Shown: one piece after another, positions 16,478-25,474 of the stretch
How the letters are laid out: every line of letters begins with the position of its first letter
Numbering within the stretch: the first letter of the stretch is position 1
Assembly (NCBI GenBank): GCA_905216145.1
Contig: CAJMST010000005.1
Span: forward strand, 1 to 64,000
Direction: 5' to 3'
Source of the DNA: an uncultured bacterium
Lineage (GTDB): Bacteria > Actinomycetota > Coriobacteriia > Coriobacteriales > Coriobacteriaceae
Length of the DNA stretch: 64,000 nt
The notes under the pieces: generated by a model
The model's database searches: none
Told to the model about the DNA's origin: nothing
Seen by the model: only the letters and a program-made list of their open reading frames with translations
Made by a program: the position numbers and the translations under genes

Positions 16478-17218
16478 CTAATAGATAGCAGCGATACGGC
16501 GAACGATATCGAGCGTAATGCCACTCGCGGTGCGAGCATACTCGAACAGGTCGAACTCGCGGTCGCAAATCGCATCGTACGCCTCATCACAATTATCGCT
16601 GATAGCGCGCAACACCAGGCAATCGACACCATTTTTAGTTGCGACATGGGCAATCGCCGCGCCCTCCATGCCGACACAATCGGCGTGCGTCGCCTCGATA
16701 GCGTCGTTGCGCATGGCGGCGCCCGTCACAAAACGGTTGCCCGTGGCAATCGTGCCGACCAGGAACTGCTTTGCGCCCTCGTTCGAGGCGGCCGCATTTG
16801 TCGAAGCATCAACAAACCCATGCTCAGCAAGTACATCGGCAGCGATATCGACCAGCGCAGACGTCGAGCCAAACTCCTCGAGCCCCGGTGCAGACTCGGC
16901 GATAAGCGCGGTATCGGTATCCAGATAGCGCAGGCACTTGCCAATGACGATATCGTCAATATGGAGCTTGGGATTCAGGCCACCTGCGATACCCGAAAGC
17001 ACAACTGCCTGTGGAGCATACTTGCTAATGAGGTGCTGCGTCGCAGCAGCGGCGTTCACCGTGCCCATGCCCGCCGTTGTGGCGACAAGCGTCAGGCCGT
17101 CGAACTCACCGCTCACAACGGTCAAGCCTGCCTCCTGTGCCTCGCAAACGTCGCTCAGCTCTTCCTTAATCTGCATGATCTCTTTTTCGAGTGCACCGAT
17201 AATCGCGATGGTAGCCAT
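16478..17218 (-). CDS. mtnN: 5'-methylthioadenosine/S-adenosylhomocysteine nucleosidase
   Basis: Cleaves MTA and SAH to adenine and the thioribosyl compound in the methyl/SAM cycle. Family motifs: IAIIGALEKEIMQIKEEL at the N-terminus, TTAGMGTVNAA, SGIAGGLNPKL, the purine/ribose-binding VGMEGAAIAHVA, and the catalytic-Asp motif AISDNCDEA. At 246 residues it is normal. The start is the ATG at 17218 (MATIAIIG) behind GGGGAA; a TTG four codons upstream is possible. It is followed by engB. Confidence 0.94.
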   Translation of the reverse strand: MATIAIIGALEKEIMQIKEELSDVCEAQEAGLTVVSGEFDGLTLVATTAGMGTVNAAAATQHLISKYAPQAVVLSGIAGGLNPKLHIDDIVIGKCLRYLDTDTALIAESAPGLEEFGSTSALVDIAADVLAEHGFVDASTNAAASNEGAKQFLVGTIATGNRFVTGAAMRNDAIEATHADCVGMEGAAIAHVATKNGVDCLVLRAISDNCDEAYDAICDREFDLFEYARTASGITLDIVRRIAAIY

Positions 17219-17296
17219 GCCATTCCCCAAACCTATACGAAATTCTCAACCACGGTATGGTACCAGCATTTTGTTTGACCTCGTCAAACGAACACG

Positions 17297-18415
17297 CTAG
17301 GCCAGCACAGCTCGCGTATCAAACAGAGCCTTTGCAATCGCAGCCGTAACCTCGCTCGAGCGATCGCTCCACGGCATCGATGTCATGATGCTCATAATGT
17401 AGGTGTCGCCATCGACATCGATGAGGCCCGCATCGCATGTCGAATAGCAACCATCCTCGCTTATCCAGCCTGCCTTGTTGCGCACCAAGGCTTGGTCGTC
17501 CGCAATGCCATCGCGAATAAACGATCGGGTCGTAGAGGTCAGAAGGCCCGATAGCCATTGCGACGTCTCGGTATCACGGCTCAAATACTCGCTCATCTCG
17601 CGCCACAACTTGGCCGAGGTGCGCGGGCAATAGGTGGGAAAATCACTCATTGGATCGAGTGCGGTATCGTAATCGATGCCAAGACTGACAATCCAATCCT
17701 CGTAACCGACACGGTCAAACGCCGCACGCAACGCGATAAACGAATCGTTGTCCGAATTAACGACCGCGGCCTCGATCAGGTCGCGCACCGTCTGCCAGCC
17801 CATGTTGTAGCCGCCATAGGTGCCAAGGGAATCATCGAGTGAGACCTGGCCCGTCTCGACCAGAGATTCGCAGACGTAGAGCACATAGAGCGCCTTATAG
17901 CTGCTCGCACCGTACACTTCGGCGTCCGCGTTATACGTCACGCCCTTGCCGCTCGATAGGTCGTAGAACACTACGCCCACATCCCCCAGCTTCTGCGCCT
18001 GACTCAGGGCATCTTGGAGCACGACGAGGCTCTCATCCTCCAGGGCGGGGATCTGGTCATCAACCAGTGAGAAGGTCTGCACGGTATCGCCTGAGGGAAT
18101 ATCGTTAAAGTCCGCCTTCGAAAGCCTCGTCTTGAGACTCGCTGTCGACAGGGTTTGACTTGCGGTGGCTTTAGATTCAGAGACCTTTTTGTTTTGCGTC
18201 TGTACCGTTGACGCATCTGAGTGTGTCATTCGTTCCGACGCGTAGGTTTTGGCGGTAATTCCGAGGATAATAACCGCCAACGTTAGCATCCCAATGGCGG
18301 CAATCTTCGTCACGCGGATGCGAGCGTCAGCGAGGCCACGCGAAGGCGTGCCCTTCGTCCCATATCTGCTGCCATGCTGCGGCACATACTCGTCCCGCGA
18401 TGCGTTGTTTCGCAC
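17297..18415 (-). CDS. Secreted/anchored class A beta-lactamase-fold serine hydrolase
   Basis: An N-terminal basic region precedes a hydrophobic anchor near residues 37-55 (IAAIGMLTLAVIILGI), then a Ser/Thr-rich linker, then a serine beta-lactamase/transpeptidase fold. The SxxK motif is GASSYKALY, the SDN loop is VNSDNDSF, and the KTG-like triad is NKAGW. The Glu-containing omega loop of true beta-lactamases is not obvious. It could be a low-affinity penicillin-binding or regulatory hydrolase rather than a resistance enzyme. It stands alone, facing away from pflA. A near-match of the ACCGTTCAC motif (CTACCGTTCAT) is 16 bp upstream of the start. Confidence 0.85.
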   Translation of the reverse strand: MRNNASRDEYVPQHGSRYGTKGTPSRGLADARIRVTKIAAIGMLTLAVIILGITAKTYASERMTHSDASTVQTQNKKVSESKATASQTLSTASLKTRLSKADFNDIPSGDTVQTFSLVDDQIPALEDESLVVLQDALSQAQKLGDVGVVFYDLSSGKGVTYNADAEVYGASSYKALYVLYVCESLVETGQVSLDDSLGTYGGYNMGWQTVRDLIEAAVVNSDNDSFIALRAAFDRVGYEDWIVSLGIDYDTALDPMSDFPTYCPRTSAKLWREMSEYLSRDTETSQWLSGLLTSTTRSFIRDGIADDQALVRNKAGWISEDGCYSTCDAGLIDVDGDTYIMSIMTSMPWSDRSSEVTAAIAKALFDTRAVLA

Positions 18416-18731
18416 GTGGTCTCCTGACTGCTACCGTTCATATACGAGCAGCATAATACCGAGCAGGCATTTCTTTCCAAAGATATTCAGCGGCGTTTAA
18501 GGTGTCTTTAAAGAAACCACAAGCGTATTTATCCATATGGCACGATTCTGTTGCGCATCTCCGCCCAAAACGCAGTTGCGGTGGAATAGTTCCTATTTGG
18601 GCGGCATAAGCCGAAAAACAAAAACTATTCCGCCGCAACTTGACGGGGCTCTTTGGCAATCAACTTGGTGCCCAGGGGTACTCATTTAAGTCTGTCCCCA
18701 ATGAGTGCCCTTGGGGAGCGAAAATGGCTCG
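18416..18731. other. 316-bp gap with two inverted repeats
   Basis: Contains an 18-bp arm pair (18574-18591 and 18623-18640, 17 of 18 matching) enclosing a small CGGC/GCCG hairpin. A second pair follows, CCCAGGGGTACTCATT (18671-18686) with its partner at 18700-18715, just downstream of the pflA stop. The latter is the likely pflA terminator. No gene is seen. Confidence 0.6.
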
Positions 18732-19550
18732 CTAGCCGATAGCGTTTTTGAGTTCCGCGCGGCGCTTTTTCATGCCCATCATGACGGCGTTGCGTAGCTC
18801 GGGCATGCGCGCGGTATCCATCTGGGGAACGCCCTCGAGCTTATAGGGAATCCCCAGCTGCTCATACTTGACGACGCCCATCGTGTGATACGGCAGCATC
18901 TCCAGGCCGACCACGTTATGCCACGGGGCAATCAAGCGACCGAGCGCCTCGCACTCCTCCACCGTATCGGTGATACCCGGCACCACCACGTGGCGGATAA
19001 CGACCTTAATCTTGCGACGCGCGAGCTCGTCACCAAACGCCAGGATGCGTGCGGGATCGCAACCGGTCAGCTTTTTATGCTCGACGGGATCGGCGTGTTT
19101 AATGTCGAGCAGCACCATATCGGTCTCGTTGAGTACGGCATCGAACTTCTCGGGATGCGCGGGATCGAACGCATAGCCGCAGCTATCCAAGCAGGTATGC
19201 ACGCGACCATCGGGGTTATTGTGCATGGCGCGGAACAGGTCAGCTAAAAACGCGGGCTGCAGGAGCGGCTCGCCGCCGGACACCGTAATACCACCGCTGC
19301 GGTAAAACTCATGGTTGCTCTGGAACTCGTCCATCAGGTGCTCGACGGTCACCATGGTGCCGCCGTTAACCGACCAGGTATCGGGGTTGTGGCAATACGC
19401 ACAGCGCATAGGACAGCCCTGAACAAACACCACAAAGCGGATGCCAGGTCCGTCGACAGTACCCATCGTTTCGATCGAATGTACGCGGCCCAGGGCAAAC
19501 GCAGAGTCCTCGGGATGAGCGTCCACACCCTCGAGCGTCATCTCAGCCAT
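18732..19550 (-). CDS. pflA: Pyruvate formate-lyase activating enzyme
   Basis: Radical-SAM enzyme that installs the glycyl radical on PFL. The cluster motif C-x3-C-x2-C is VQGCPMRCAYCHNPDTW, with SGGEPLLQPAF (GGE motif) and the family's HSIETMGTVDGPGIRFV before it. At about 270 residues it is slightly longer than E. coli PflA because of an N-terminal extension. Start uncertain: ATG at 19550 behind AAGG, or ATG at 19571 or 19541. It lies 8 kb from the PFL subunits rather than next to them. It must act here on the separate small glycyl-radical protein encoded at 26787-27038. Confidence 0.93.
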   Translation of the reverse strand: MAEMTLEGVDAHPEDSAFALGRVHSIETMGTVDGPGIRFVVFVQGCPMRCAYCHNPDTWSVNGGTMVTVEHLMDEFQSNHEFYRSGGITVSGGEPLLQPAFLADLFRAMHNNPDGRVHTCLDSCGYAFDPAHPEKFDAVLNETDMVLLDIKHADPVEHKKLTGCDPARILAFGDELARRKIKVVIRHVVVPGITDTVEECEALGRLIAPWHNVVGLEMLPYHTMGVVKYEQLGIPYKLEGVPQMDTARMPELRNAVMMGMKKRRAELKNAIG

Positions 19551-19672
19551 TCCCGCTACCTTGCCTCTCATTGGTTTTAGCTACATAAATGCCAGAATCA
19601 TTCTAGCCCATACGCATGATGGCGAAACGGTTTAGCGGTCAATTGGGCTGTCCTATTTGGCCCTACGCAAGA

Positions 19673-19705
19673 GCGGCGGGAAGGTTATCGCAACCCGCCC
19701 GCCGC
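19673..19705 (-). terminator. Hairpin downstream of the degV gene
   Basis: GCGGCGGG (19673-19680) pairs with CCCGCCGC (19698-19705). On the minus strand it follows the DegV stop by about 30 nt. There is no strong T tract, only TCTTGCG. Confidence 0.4.
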
Positions 19706-19736
19706 CGAGGCAATAGAAATCGATAGACGCCAGGCT

Positions 19737-20591
19737 TTACGCCTTAAGCGTGAGCACCACACCGAAGGCGGTCGGGCCGCAATGGCTCGAGATGACACCG
19801 CCGACCTGAGTCCAGGTAACGTCTTTAAAGCCCAGGTCGTGCGCATAGACTTCCATGTCGTCGCGCAGCTCCTGGGAAAGGCCTACCGAATACGCCAGGC
19901 CAATGTGCGAGTAGTCAATCTCGCCCTTAGCAACCATGTGGTCAATAAAGGCACGGGCGCACTTGAGCATAGAGCCGCGGAACTTCTTGGTCGCCACAAA
20001 CTTACCGCCCGTCACCTCAATGCAGGGCTTAATCTTGAGCAGGTGGGCGCCAAGGAATGCCACGTTGGACAGACGACCTCCCGCCTTAAGGAAGGCTAGG
20101 TCGGTAGGAACAAAGCCCAGCAGCACACGGTCCATCACCGAATTGGTGAAGGCGAAAATTTCGTCGACGGTGGCATCGGGGTGAGCCTCGATGTATTTGG
20201 CGGTCTCGACGGCAACGAGCGACTGGCCCACCGAGACAAAACGCGTATCCATGGAGAATACGTAGTCGCGGCCCTTAGCCGCAATCTTGGAGGACTGATG
20301 CGAGCAAGTCGTGACTTCGGAGTACGCAAGATGCAGAATGGTCGCATCGGGCTGCTCGGCATGGATACGGTCATATACGTGCGCAAAATCTGCAGGCGCG
20401 CAGCCGCTGGTCTTGGGCATTACGCCAAACTCGTTGCAGCGCGAGTAAATCTCGAGTGGATCGATGGAGCCGTCCTCGACGGTCTCGTCACCAATCGTGA
20501 CATGCATGGGCACGCGCACGATGCCGTAGCGCTCGCAGAGCTCCGGCGTCACATCCGAACCAGACTCAACCACGATTACGTACTTGCCCAT
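19737..20591 (-). CDS. DegV family fatty-acid-binding protein
   Basis: DegV/FakB-like proteins bind a fatty acid and, with FakA, allow its phosphorylation; others have unknown roles. The start at 20591 gives MGKYVIVVESGSDVTPEL, the typical DegV opening. The middle has TSGCAPADF (the T-S-P-like lipid-binding loop), VFSMDTRFVSVGQSLVA and LKAGGRLSNVAFLGAHLLKI, and the C-terminus has the conserved SSHCGPTAFGV. At 284 residues it is of normal size. The ribosome binding site is weak (GGTCGTGAT). A longer open frame upstream lacks homology. No FakA gene is in the window. Confidence 0.9.
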   Translation of the reverse strand: MGKYVIVVESGSDVTPELCERYGIVRVPMHVTIGDETVEDGSIDPLEIYSRCNEFGVMPKTSGCAPADFAHVYDRIHAEQPDATILHLAYSEVTTCSHQSSKIAAKGRDYVFSMDTRFVSVGQSLVAVETAKYIEAHPDATVDEIFAFTNSVMDRVLLGFVPTDLAFLKAGGRLSNVAFLGAHLLKIKPCIEVTGGKFVATKKFRGSMLKCARAFIDHMVAKGEIDYSHIGLAYSVGLSQELRDDMEVYAHDLGFKDVTWTQVGGVISSHCGPTAFGVVLTLKA

Positions 20592-20867
20592 TATTATCAC
20601 GACCCATCTCGACATTGGCTTTTCAATACACGGCACGCGCCGCCGCACTGTTGCACAACGGCGGCAGAGCGCCAAAGAGACGCCGCCCCTTGCACACAAC
20701 AAAGGACAGCGTCTCCCTGGAAAACTCCGTGCTTACCTGAAATTTTACACGGTTTATAAATGAGTGTTACTTATCCCGCAAACGGTAGCTATACGCGATA
20801 AACGGTAGTTCGCTGCGGCAACTGCGACACATTCCGCTCGGCAAGTCCAATCGTGCTCCACGCACGG

Positions 20868-22328
20868 TTAATGCGCGAGGCGGTAGAAATCCATCGACGC
20901 CGCACCCTCGGCATGCAACCCCATCGCCGAAACCGCCGGCGAATAGGTACGGCTCGTAAGTGCTGCCTCGCCGCCGTTGGCAAAAATCTCGACCATCGTA
21001 GTGTCCGAAAGCACGCGCAGGTCGCGAAGCTCGCTGAGCTCAATCGACCTCCGGTCTCGCCCATAGCCTTCATTACCCATATCGAGGGTAAGCATCCCCT
21101 CCGCATAACGCACAAAGACACCCTTGCGAATCTCGAGCTCGATCATCTTGGCTCCCTCACAGGAAACCACGACATCAAACAGGCGTCCCGGCTCCTCGAC
21201 GGTCTCTTCGCCTACAGCACGAACGCAGCCGCCGCGCATCCTCTCAATCTCGTGCGCCGGCTGCTGGCAGAGCTTACCATCGCGCATGCTCAGCTCTCGC
21301 GGCACCGTCAACGCGCACTGCCACCCGCGCGCCACCGTCGGGTTTTCTGCTGTCGCGTCGGGGCAACCCGACCATCCGATCATCAAACGCCGGCCTGCAG
21401 CATCCTCAAAGGACTGCGGAGCATAGAAATCAAAACCGGCATCGACCATCGGGGGCATGCCCTGCCTGACGATTTTAAAGCTCGGCGCCTCCCAATCGGC
21501 CTCGATAGGGAACCACACGCACTGATGCGGATTGCGGTAACGCCAACCATCGGCAGGCACACCCTGCGGACAGCAAACGAGAATAAGCTCGCCATCGAGC
21601 TCAAACAGATCGGGGCACTCCCACATAAAGCCAAAGTTCTCGTCCAGCTCAATGCGCGTCGCATAGCTCCAGACCCCTAAATCACGCGAAGTATAGACAA
21701 GCACGCAGCCGCGGTCGTCTTTCGTACGAGCGCCCAGAACCATGTAGTAGATACCATCGTGCTCAAGGATCTTGGGGTCGCGCACGTGCGTACCGATATC
21801 GTCGGGGTAATCGACTGGTCCAACAGCCATGCGCTTCTCGCCCAATTCGTCGGGATTCTCGGCAACCATATGAATCTGGTTTTGCTCACGGCCCGTCAAC
21901 ACGTAGTCGTAATCATCGCGGTCAAAATGCTTGACGTTGCCGGTATAGAAGTAGTGAATCTTGCCATCACGTACAAAGGCAGAACCAGAATACGCTCCGC
22001 TCGAATCCAAATCGGAATCGGGGAACAGCACGGGGCCGTGATTCTCGTACGTCACAAAATCCTTTGTCGTCAGATGGTTCCAAAGCACTGGACCGCCATG
22101 CGCAGCATCGAAAGGATCGTATTGATGATAGATGTGATACGTATCACCAATCTGAACCAAACCGTTGGGGTCGTTGAGCCAGCCAAGCTCAGGCTCCACA
22201 TGGAACAGAAGCCTATCGGGGTCGGACGCGATGCGAGCCGCCGTCTCATCCTGTCCGGCACGCCACTGCTCATAGTCCGCGCGTGTCACCTTGTTTTTTT
22301 GATTTAACATCGCCGTTGACTTTCTCAT
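20868..22328 (-). CDS. scrB: Sucrose-6-phosphate hydrolase (GH32)
   Basis: Hydrolyses the phosphorylated sucrose delivered by the PTS. The five-bladed-propeller GH32 motifs are all present: nucleophile WLNDPNG near residue 50, FVRDGKIHYFYTG, transition-state stabiliser HVRDPKI, and acid/base WECPDLF. A C-terminal beta-sandwich runs from about 370. At 486 residues it is normal. Start at 22328 (ATG), or ATG at 22310 (MLNQKNK); neither has a clear ribosome binding site. It is the third gene of the operon GH32 - EIIBC - GH32, separated from EIIBC by an 83-bp gap with a hairpin. Confidence 0.94.
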   Translation of the reverse strand: MRKSTAMLNQKNKVTRADYEQWRAGQDETAARIASDPDRLLFHVEPELGWLNDPNGLVQIGDTYHIYHQYDPFDAAHGGPVLWNHLTTKDFVTYENHGPVLFPDSDLDSSGAYSGSAFVRDGKIHYFYTGNVKHFDRDDYDYVLTGREQNQIHMVAENPDELGEKRMAVGPVDYPDDIGTHVRDPKILEHDGIYYMVLGARTKDDRGCVLVYTSRDLGVWSYATRIELDENFGFMWECPDLFELDGELILVCCPQGVPADGWRYRNPHQCVWFPIEADWEAPSFKIVRQGMPPMVDAGFDFYAPQSFEDAAGRRLMIGWSGCPDATAENPTVARGWQCALTVPRELSMRDGKLCQQPAHEIERMRGGCVRAVGEETVEEPGRLFDVVVSCEGAKMIELEIRKGVFVRYAEGMLTLDMGNEGYGRDRRSIELSELRDLRVLSDTTMVEIFANGGEAALTSRTYSPAVSAMGLHAEGAASMDFYRLAH

Positions 22329-22335
22329 CTATGGG

Positions 22336-22372
22336 GAAGGACGCTCGACTCACACGAGTCGAACGCCCTTCC
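22336..22372 (-). terminator. Intercistronic hairpin between EIIBC and GH32 genes
   Basis: GAAGGACGCTCGACT pairs with AGTCGAACGCCCTTC (13 of 15) with a short CACACG loop, just before the downstream GH32 start. It could be an attenuator or an RNA processing site adjusting stoichiometry. Confidence 0.5.
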
Positions 22373-22411
22373 TCAAATGGACTTATCCTCAGATTACACT
22401 GAACGGCTCAA

Positions 22412-23863
22412 CTAGAAGCTAACGTCGAAGCCAGCGCCAGCGCCCTCTTCATCGGTGGTCGGCACGCCCTTTGCCTTGTTGTAGGCAAAGATCAAGACGA
22501 TCGGCACGATAAAGGCGATGAGATTGCCAGCCACATACCACACGAGGGTCTCGGGCGTGACGATGAGCAGGCCAAGCACGCCGGTCAGACCCTGACCGAT
22601 AGCGCGCACCTCAAAGAGCTTGACGAAGGCACCGCCGCAGCCTGCACCGATGCATGCGCAGATGAACGGAATGATCGAATAGCGCATGTTTGCAGCAAAG
22701 ATAGCGGGCTCGGAGATGCCAACCAGCGTGGGGATGAAGGAGGACATGCAGATGTTGCGCTCCTTGGAGTGCTTCTTGTGGATGAGGTACATGCCGATGG
22801 CGCCGCCACCCTGGGCGATGATGGAGACGGACCAGATGGCCTGGATGTAGTTGAAGCCAGTCGAAGCGACGAGGTTGGCCTCGATACCCTGGATGAACTG
22901 GTGCGTACCGGTAACAACGAGCGGCTGCAGGAACGCGGCGAACACGAAGGCGCCAAAGACGCCCATCCTGTTGTACAGGACATCGATCACGCCGGCGAGC
23001 ACGTCACCAATCAGATTGCCGACCGGGCCGAACACGGTGAACAGGGCAACGTTGGCAAGAATCAGGGTAACAGTCGGGACAAAGACGAACGAGACGACCT
23101 CGGGAATGAGCTTCTGGGCAATCTTTTCGACCTTAGCCATAAACCAGGCGGTCAGGATTGCGGGGAACACGCCGCCCTGGAAAGCAACCATGGGGATAGA
23201 GAGCGGGCCGAAGTTCCAATAATCAGCACCCGACGGATCCATAACGAACGCGTTGCGGTTCATAAGGTTCGGGTGAACCATGACGATACCGACGAGGATA
23301 CCCAGAATCGGGTTACCGCCAAAACGCTTGACCGCGCTATACATAACCAGGACAGGCAGGTAGTCAAAGGTGGTGGCGATAATGGCAAAGAAGCTTGCGA
23401 GGTTCTTGAGGAACTCGCTGTGATCGGCGAGGCTGCCCTCCATGCCGAAGAGGCCGTTGGCAACGATCAGCGACTTAAGGCCGATGATGATTGCAGCGCC
23501 GACGAAGGCGGGAATGATGGGGATAAAGATGTCCGAGAATACCTTGAGGACCGAGAAGAACTTGCCCTTCTTGTCCGCCTCGGCGCCCTTGACCTCGGAA
23601 GCGCTGATCTCCTTAACGCCCGTCAGAGCCATAAACTCATCGTAAACCTTGTTGACGGTACCGGTACCGAAGATGATCATGAGCTGGCCGCTGTTGTACA
23701 GCACGCCCTTGACGCCATCGATGTTCTCGAGCTCGGCCTTGTTGTATTTGCTCGTATCCTTGAGCACCAGACGCAGACGGGTCACGCAATGCGTGGCGCC
23801 CTCGATGTTCTCCAGTCCGCCGACGTTGTCGACGACTTGCTGGGACACTGCCTTGTAGTCCAT
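22412..23863 (-). CDS. scrA: PTS sucrose-type EIIBC component
   Basis: Transports and phosphorylates a beta-glucoside/sucrose-type sugar. The N-terminal EIIB domain carries the phospho-cysteine motif EGATHCVTRLRLVL (residues about 20-33). After a linker, the EIIC domain starts near residue 105 with multiple membrane helices and the conserved GISEPAIFAANMRY. At 483 residues it ends without an EIIA domain, so it must use an EIIA encoded elsewhere, as sucrose EIIBC proteins often do. ATG at 23863 has GGAGAGGAAC upstream. It is flanked by two GH32 hydrolases, supporting sucrose or a fructoside as substrate. Confidence 0.92.
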   Translation of the reverse strand: MDYKAVSQQVVDNVGGLENIEGATHCVTRLRLVLKDTSKYNKAELENIDGVKGVLYNSGQLMIIFGTGTVNKVYDEFMALTGVKEISASEVKGAEADKKGKFFSVLKVFSDIFIPIIPAFVGAAIIIGLKSLIVANGLFGMEGSLADHSEFLKNLASFFAIIATTFDYLPVLVMYSAVKRFGGNPILGILVGIVMVHPNLMNRNAFVMDPSGADYWNFGPLSIPMVAFQGGVFPAILTAWFMAKVEKIAQKLIPEVVSFVFVPTVTLILANVALFTVFGPVGNLIGDVLAGVIDVLYNRMGVFGAFVFAAFLQPLVVTGTHQFIQGIEANLVASTGFNYIQAIWSVSIIAQGGGAIGMYLIHKKHSKERNICMSSFIPTLVGISEPAIFAANMRYSIIPFICACIGAGCGGAFVKLFEVRAIGQGLTGVLGLLIVTPETLVWYVAGNLIAFIVPIVLIFAYNKAKGVPTTDEEGAGAGFDVSF

Positions 23864-23908
23864 GTTCCTCTCCATTCCTTTTCTAAATCATAAAACGGTT
23901 CGTTGCCG

Positions 23909-25291
23909 CTACAGAGACGCAATCGTTGCGTTTGCGCACTTGAGCGCACCGTCGGTGACGGTAAGCGCCACACCTTGGCCCTGCTTGTTGCAGAAGCGAG
24001 CGTTGAGCGCAACATCATCGACAAAGATGGTCGCGATGTCGTCGTCGACGACCAGACGCACATGGTGAGTGCCCTCGCCCTTAAAGAACAACGGACGCTC
24101 GAGGCCCATGTTGTTGACCTGGAACCACGGGTACTGGGGAGCCGGCGTGAACTCGAGCTTGCCCTCGCGCAGGTTGGCGCGGAACTCATAGGCAAGACCA
24201 GTCTCGGCGTCCTCGGCGAACTTGACCGAGAAGCCGGCAGCGTTACCGCCGAGCTCAATGTCGGCATCGAGCAAGTAGGTGGAGCCGGCATCCGCGGCGA
24301 GCACCTGCTCGACCTTGCCCGACTCGCAGGAAAGCTCAAAGGTCTCGACAGCCTTGCCCTCGCCAAAGGCGCCAAGCATGCTGTCGGGGAGCTTGGTGCC
24401 GAGCGTTCCGTCGGCACGCTGAACGATCTCGAGGGGCATAAAGGTGCCACCCCATAGGTAAGAGCTGGGGTCGCCGCCCTCGTCACGCGTAGGAACCCAA
24501 CCAAAGAGAACGCGACGCTCGCCATCGAATGCGGTGCGAGCGGCGTAGTACGCGCGGCCGTCGAAGGAGTCGTCAGCGGGGGTAATCCAAGGACCGTTGA
24601 TGGACTTGGACATGCGGTAACGGGTCTTGTTGCCGTCGCTGTACTCGGAAAAGACGAGGTACCACCAGTCGCCCATCTTAAAGAGATCAGGCATCTCAAA
24701 CATGGTGTACAGGCCCGGGTTCCACCAGTCGCCCTGGAACTCCCAGTTGGTCAGATCCTTGGAGGTGAACTTGACCAGGCGGCCGGTCATCAGACGCTTG
24801 TCCTCGCCCACACGCGTGCCGAGGATGAGCATATACTCCTCGTTCTCCTCATCCCAAAGCACAAAGGGATCGCGCCAGTTGCGGTCATCGTAACCCTCCT
24901 GGGGCGGAAGCAGCGTCTCGGCGATGTTCTTCTCCCACTTGACGGCGTCGTCGCTCGTTGCGTGAAGAAGAACCTGCTTCATCAAACGTGCGCGGACCTT
25001 ATCGCGATTGCAACCAGTGTAGAGCGCATGGTACTTGTCGCCCACCTTAAACACCGTGCCGGCATAAATGTACTGGTCGACTTCCTCGTCGCCGCCACGC
25101 TCAAGGCTCTCGCCAAAGTCCTTGTAGTTGACGAAATCCTTGGTCGTAGCGAGTGCCCAGCCAAACGGCTCTCCGAAAGGTTCGGGGTTACGCGTGTCAC
25201 GCTGATGATAGAGATAGAACGTGCCGTCCTCGCCGTACGGCATGATGTCGCCTACCCAAATTCCCTCAGGCTGGTAATACACCTTGTGCAT
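23909..25291 (-). CDS. GH32 family hydrolase, divergent subfamily
   Basis: A glycoside hydrolase of family 32 with a beta-propeller (to about residue 300) and a C-terminal beta-sandwich. The usual WMNDPNG nucleophile motif is replaced by GIWVGDIMPYGEDG. RDPFVLWDEE is the RDP motif, and FEMPDLF takes the acid/base position. This variant N-terminus marks a distinct subfamily acting on fructans or fructosides of unknown linkage. Start at ATG 25291 (MHKVYYQPEG) with AAAGGAAG upstream. It is the first gene of the sucrose operon, directly behind the LacI-controlled promoter. Substrate cannot be assigned from sequence. Confidence 0.88.
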   Translation of the reverse strand: MHKVYYQPEGIWVGDIMPYGEDGTFYLYHQRDTRNPEPFGEPFGWALATTKDFVNYKDFGESLERGGDEEVDQYIYAGTVFKVGDKYHALYTGCNRDKVRARLMKQVLLHATSDDAVKWEKNIAETLLPPQEGYDDRNWRDPFVLWDEENEEYMLILGTRVGEDKRLMTGRLVKFTSKDLTNWEFQGDWWNPGLYTMFEMPDLFKMGDWWYLVFSEYSDGNKTRYRMSKSINGPWITPADDSFDGRAYYAARTAFDGERRVLFGWVPTRDEGGDPSSYLWGGTFMPLEIVQRADGTLGTKLPDSMLGAFGEGKAVETFELSCESGKVEQVLAADAGSTYLLDADIELGGNAAGFSVKFAEDAETGLAYEFRANLREGKLEFTPAPQYPWFQVNNMGLERPLFFKGEGTHHVRLVVDDDIATIFVDDVALNARFCNKQGQGVALTVTDGALKCANATIASL

Positions 25292-25333
25292 CCGAGACTT
25301 CCTTTCCACGACATACTAACTCGGTACAATGGC

Positions 25334-25362
25334 AAGATATGTCAATCGTTTTCATATGTCAA
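25334..25362 (-). promoter_or_regulatory. Sucrose operon promoter
   Basis: On the minus strand: TTGACA (25357-25362), a 17-bp spacer, and TATCTT (25334-25339), about 43 bp before the GH32 start. The -35 lies inside one LacI-type operator and the spacer inside another, so repressor binding would block it directly. Confidence 0.7.
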
Positions 25363-25371
25363 ACGTTTTCA
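25340..25371. promoter_or_regulatory. Tandem LacI-type operators of the sucrose operon
   Basis: TGTCAATCGTTTTCA (25340-25354) and TGTCAAACGTTTTCA (25357-25371), 17 bp apart. Both have the central CG and A/T flanks typical of LacI-family sites. A third similar site, GGCAAACGGTTGACA on the other strand (25404-25418), lies upstream. The likely binder is the LacI protein encoded at 25475-26485. Confidence 0.75.
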
Positions 25372-25425
25372 CACCAATACGTCTTTTCGCAGTTCCAGTC
25401 GTCGGCAAACGGTTGACATATACCG

Positions 25426-25434
25426 GTGAACGGT
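25426..25434 (-). promoter_or_regulatory. ACCGTTCAC motif, sucrose operon
   Basis: ACCGTTCAC on the minus strand, about 60 bp upstream of the -35 box. The same 9-mer occurs upstream of pflB, the agu operon, galK and the lac operon. It may be an activator site. Confidence 0.45.
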
Positions 25435-25474
25435 CATCAGAGGCGTTTGAGGAATTCTTTTGACACGGGATGAA

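Noticed and set aside
17297..18415. A beta-lactamase resistance gene
   Set aside because: SxxK and SDN motifs are present, but KTG is KAG and no clear omega-loop Glu is seen; a resistance role cannot be claimed.
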